This document shows positions 5,985-6,605 of a DNA stretch of 6,605 nt, in pieces. The translations under genes were made by a program, and so were the position numbers. The notes under the pieces were generated by a model that worked only from the letters and a program-made list of their open reading frames with translations, made no database searches and had not been told where the DNA came from. Where the stretch lies: the NCBI GenBank assembly GCA_902766875.1, contig CACXFI010000066.1, positions 1-6,605 on the forward strand, read 5' to 3'. Every line of letters begins with the position of its first letter. Within the stretch, counting starts at the first letter, position 1. Source of the stretch: an uncultured Erysipelotrichaceae bacterium (GTDB lineage Bacteria; Bacillota_I; Bacilli_A; RF39; UBA660).

Positions 5985-6003
5985 AAGAAAAAAGTGTTAT
6001 AAT
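5976..6003 (+). promoter_or_regulatory. Sigma-A promoter of the S1-domain gene
   Basis: TTGAAA (5976-5981), a 16-base spacer, then a perfect TATAAT (5998-6003) with a TGT extended -10 directly before it. The predicted start is near 6010, which coincides with the first in-frame ATG and argues for translation from the ATG at 6022. Confidence 0.78.
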
Positions 6004-6021
6004 AACCACATGGTGAAATTT

Positions 6022-6378
6022 ATGGAAAATATTAAAGAAAATGATATTATAAAATGCAAAGTTACAGGTCTTCAAAAATATGGTGCTTTTGTAACAACAG
6101 ATGAAAATCACAATGGATTAATACATATATCAGAAATATCCTATGGATATGTAAAAAACATCAGCGACTACTTAGACATTGGTGATAATATATATGCTGA
6201 AGTTATAAAAGTAGATGACAACAATAATTTAAAACTAAGTATTAAAGATATTGATTACAGAAAAGATGGTTCTAAACTAAAAAGAATGGCTGAAACTAAG
6301 AATGGATTTAAACCTTTAAAGGATAATTTAGACGCTTGGATCAATGAAAAAATAAAGGAAATAACCGATAAAATTTAG
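6022..6378 (+). CDS. yugI: S1-domain RNA-binding protein, YugI/CvfD (general stress protein 13) family
   Basis: A 118-residue cytoplasmic RNA-binding protein with one S1 (OB-fold) domain at about residues 5-74. The fold signature is clear: VTGLQKYGAFV (14-24), GLIHISEI (32-39), and the closing strand LKLSIKDI (70-77). The tail NGFKPLKDNLDAWINEK (94-110) matches the C-terminal helix of B. subtilis YugI (GF..LKDKLEEWI) and separates it from the related YabR. The family is tied to ribosomes, stress response and, as CvfD in streptococci, post-transcriptional regulation; the targets here are unknown. I chose the ATG at 6022 because GGTGA (6012-6016) is five bases upstream, while the ATG at 6010 has no binding site and lies at the predicted transcription start. 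It is divergent from nfu and followed within ten bases by the tRNA promoter, with no terminator between them. Confidence 0.94.
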   Translation: MENIKENDIIKCKVTGLQKYGAFVTTDENHNGLIHISEISYGYVKNISDYLDIGDNIYAEVIKVDDNNNLKLSIKDIDYRKDGSKLKRMAETKNGFKPLKDNLDAWINEKIKEITDKI

Positions 6379-6387
6379 AAAAAACTA

Positions 6388-6416
6388 TTGACATATATAG
6401 CTTAAAATGTTATATT
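6388..6416 (+). promoter_or_regulatory. Strong promoter of the tRNA pair
   Basis: A perfect TTGACA (6388-6393), a 17-base spacer, then TATATT (6411-6416) with TGT directly upstream as an extended -10. The predicted start near 6423 leaves about 13 bases before the first tRNA. It is the closest match to the sigma-A consensus in the window, as expected for stable RNA. Confidence 0.85.
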
Positions 6417-6435
6417 ATTGATTGTCAACGGGTAT

Positions 6436-6512
6436 GGGCGATTAGCTCAGTTGGTTAGAGCACTTGCCTTACAAGCAAGGGGTCATAGGTTCGAGTCCTA
6501 TATCGCCCACCA
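6436..6512 (+). tRNA. tRNA-Val (anticodon UAC)
   Basis: A full 77-base cloverleaf. The acceptor stem GGGCGAT pairs with ATCGCCC (6502-6508), followed by A and an encoded CCA. The D arm is GCTC/GAGC, the anticodon stem CTTGC/GCAAG encloses CTTACAA with TAC at 6470-6472, and the T arm ATAGG/CCTAT has TTCGAGT in its loop. UAC reads valine codons, probably all four if its wobble base is modified. Confidence 0.97.
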
Positions 6513-6519
6513 TGATTGT

Positions 6520-6595
<76 letters not shown>

Positions 6596-6605
6596 TTTTT
6601 TTTGG

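Noticed and set aside
5923..6021. Riboswitch or structured leader between nfu and the S1 gene
   Set aside because: The gap is about 100 bases and is filled by two promoters; both predicted leaders are only about ten bases, too short for a riboswitch.

Overview
The window comes from a very AT-rich (by eye about a quarter G+C), low-GC Gram-positive bacterium. The family resemblances (YutD, YutH-like, YutI/Nfu, YugI-like S1 protein, sigma-A promoters, AGGAGG/GGTGA Shine-Dalgarno sites) point to Bacilli, most plausibly an uncultured host-associated lineage of the RF39/Erysipelotrichia-like kind; that placement is inference. Tryptophan is encoded by TGG and no in-frame TGA is needed, so this is not a code-4 Mycoplasma/Spiroplasma. 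All seven visible stops are TAA or TAG.

Layout, left to right. (1) 1-1963, minus strand: a compact operon of an acidic tail-anchored protein of unknown function, yutD, and a partial unknown gene that runs off the left edge. A sigma-A-type promoter lies at about 1994-2022. (2) 2040-2323, plus strand: a single-gene unit for a small one-cluster [4Fe-4S] ferredoxin, with a near-consensus promoter overlapping an 18-bp palindrome and a bidirectional terminator. (3) 2311-4713, minus strand: a 780-residue secreted or surface-anchored protein with an N-terminal camelysin/TasA-like Ig-fold region and about 13 GLUG-type repeats of about 31 residues; it starts at a GTG. (4) 4716-5672, plus strand: a YutH-like spore-coat/pseudokinase-fold protein of extreme composition (19% Asn, no Val), preceded by a possible sporulation-type promoter. 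(5) 5674-5967, minus strand: an Nfu (NifU C-terminal) iron-sulfur protein, convergent with gene 4 with one base between stops. (6) 5976-6378, plus strand: a YugI/CvfD-type S1-domain RNA-binding protein, divergent from nfu. (7) 6388-6595, plus strand: tRNA-Val(UAC) and tRNA-Thr(UGU) behind a strong promoter.

How the genes fit together: ferredoxin and Nfu both belong to iron-sulfur metabolism, but they are separate transcription units. yutD, yutH and yutI lie in the same chromosomal neighbourhood in Bacillus subtilis (recalled knowledge), so part of the window may be a rearranged remnant of that cluster. Three intergenic gaps hold head-to-head transcription starts and two gaps hold overlapping convergent ends, so the region is very tightly packed. 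The least explained parts are the repeat-built surface protein and the acidic tail-anchored protein. I see no mobile element, CRISPR array, riboswitch or defence system, and no gap of more than 300 bases without a gene.
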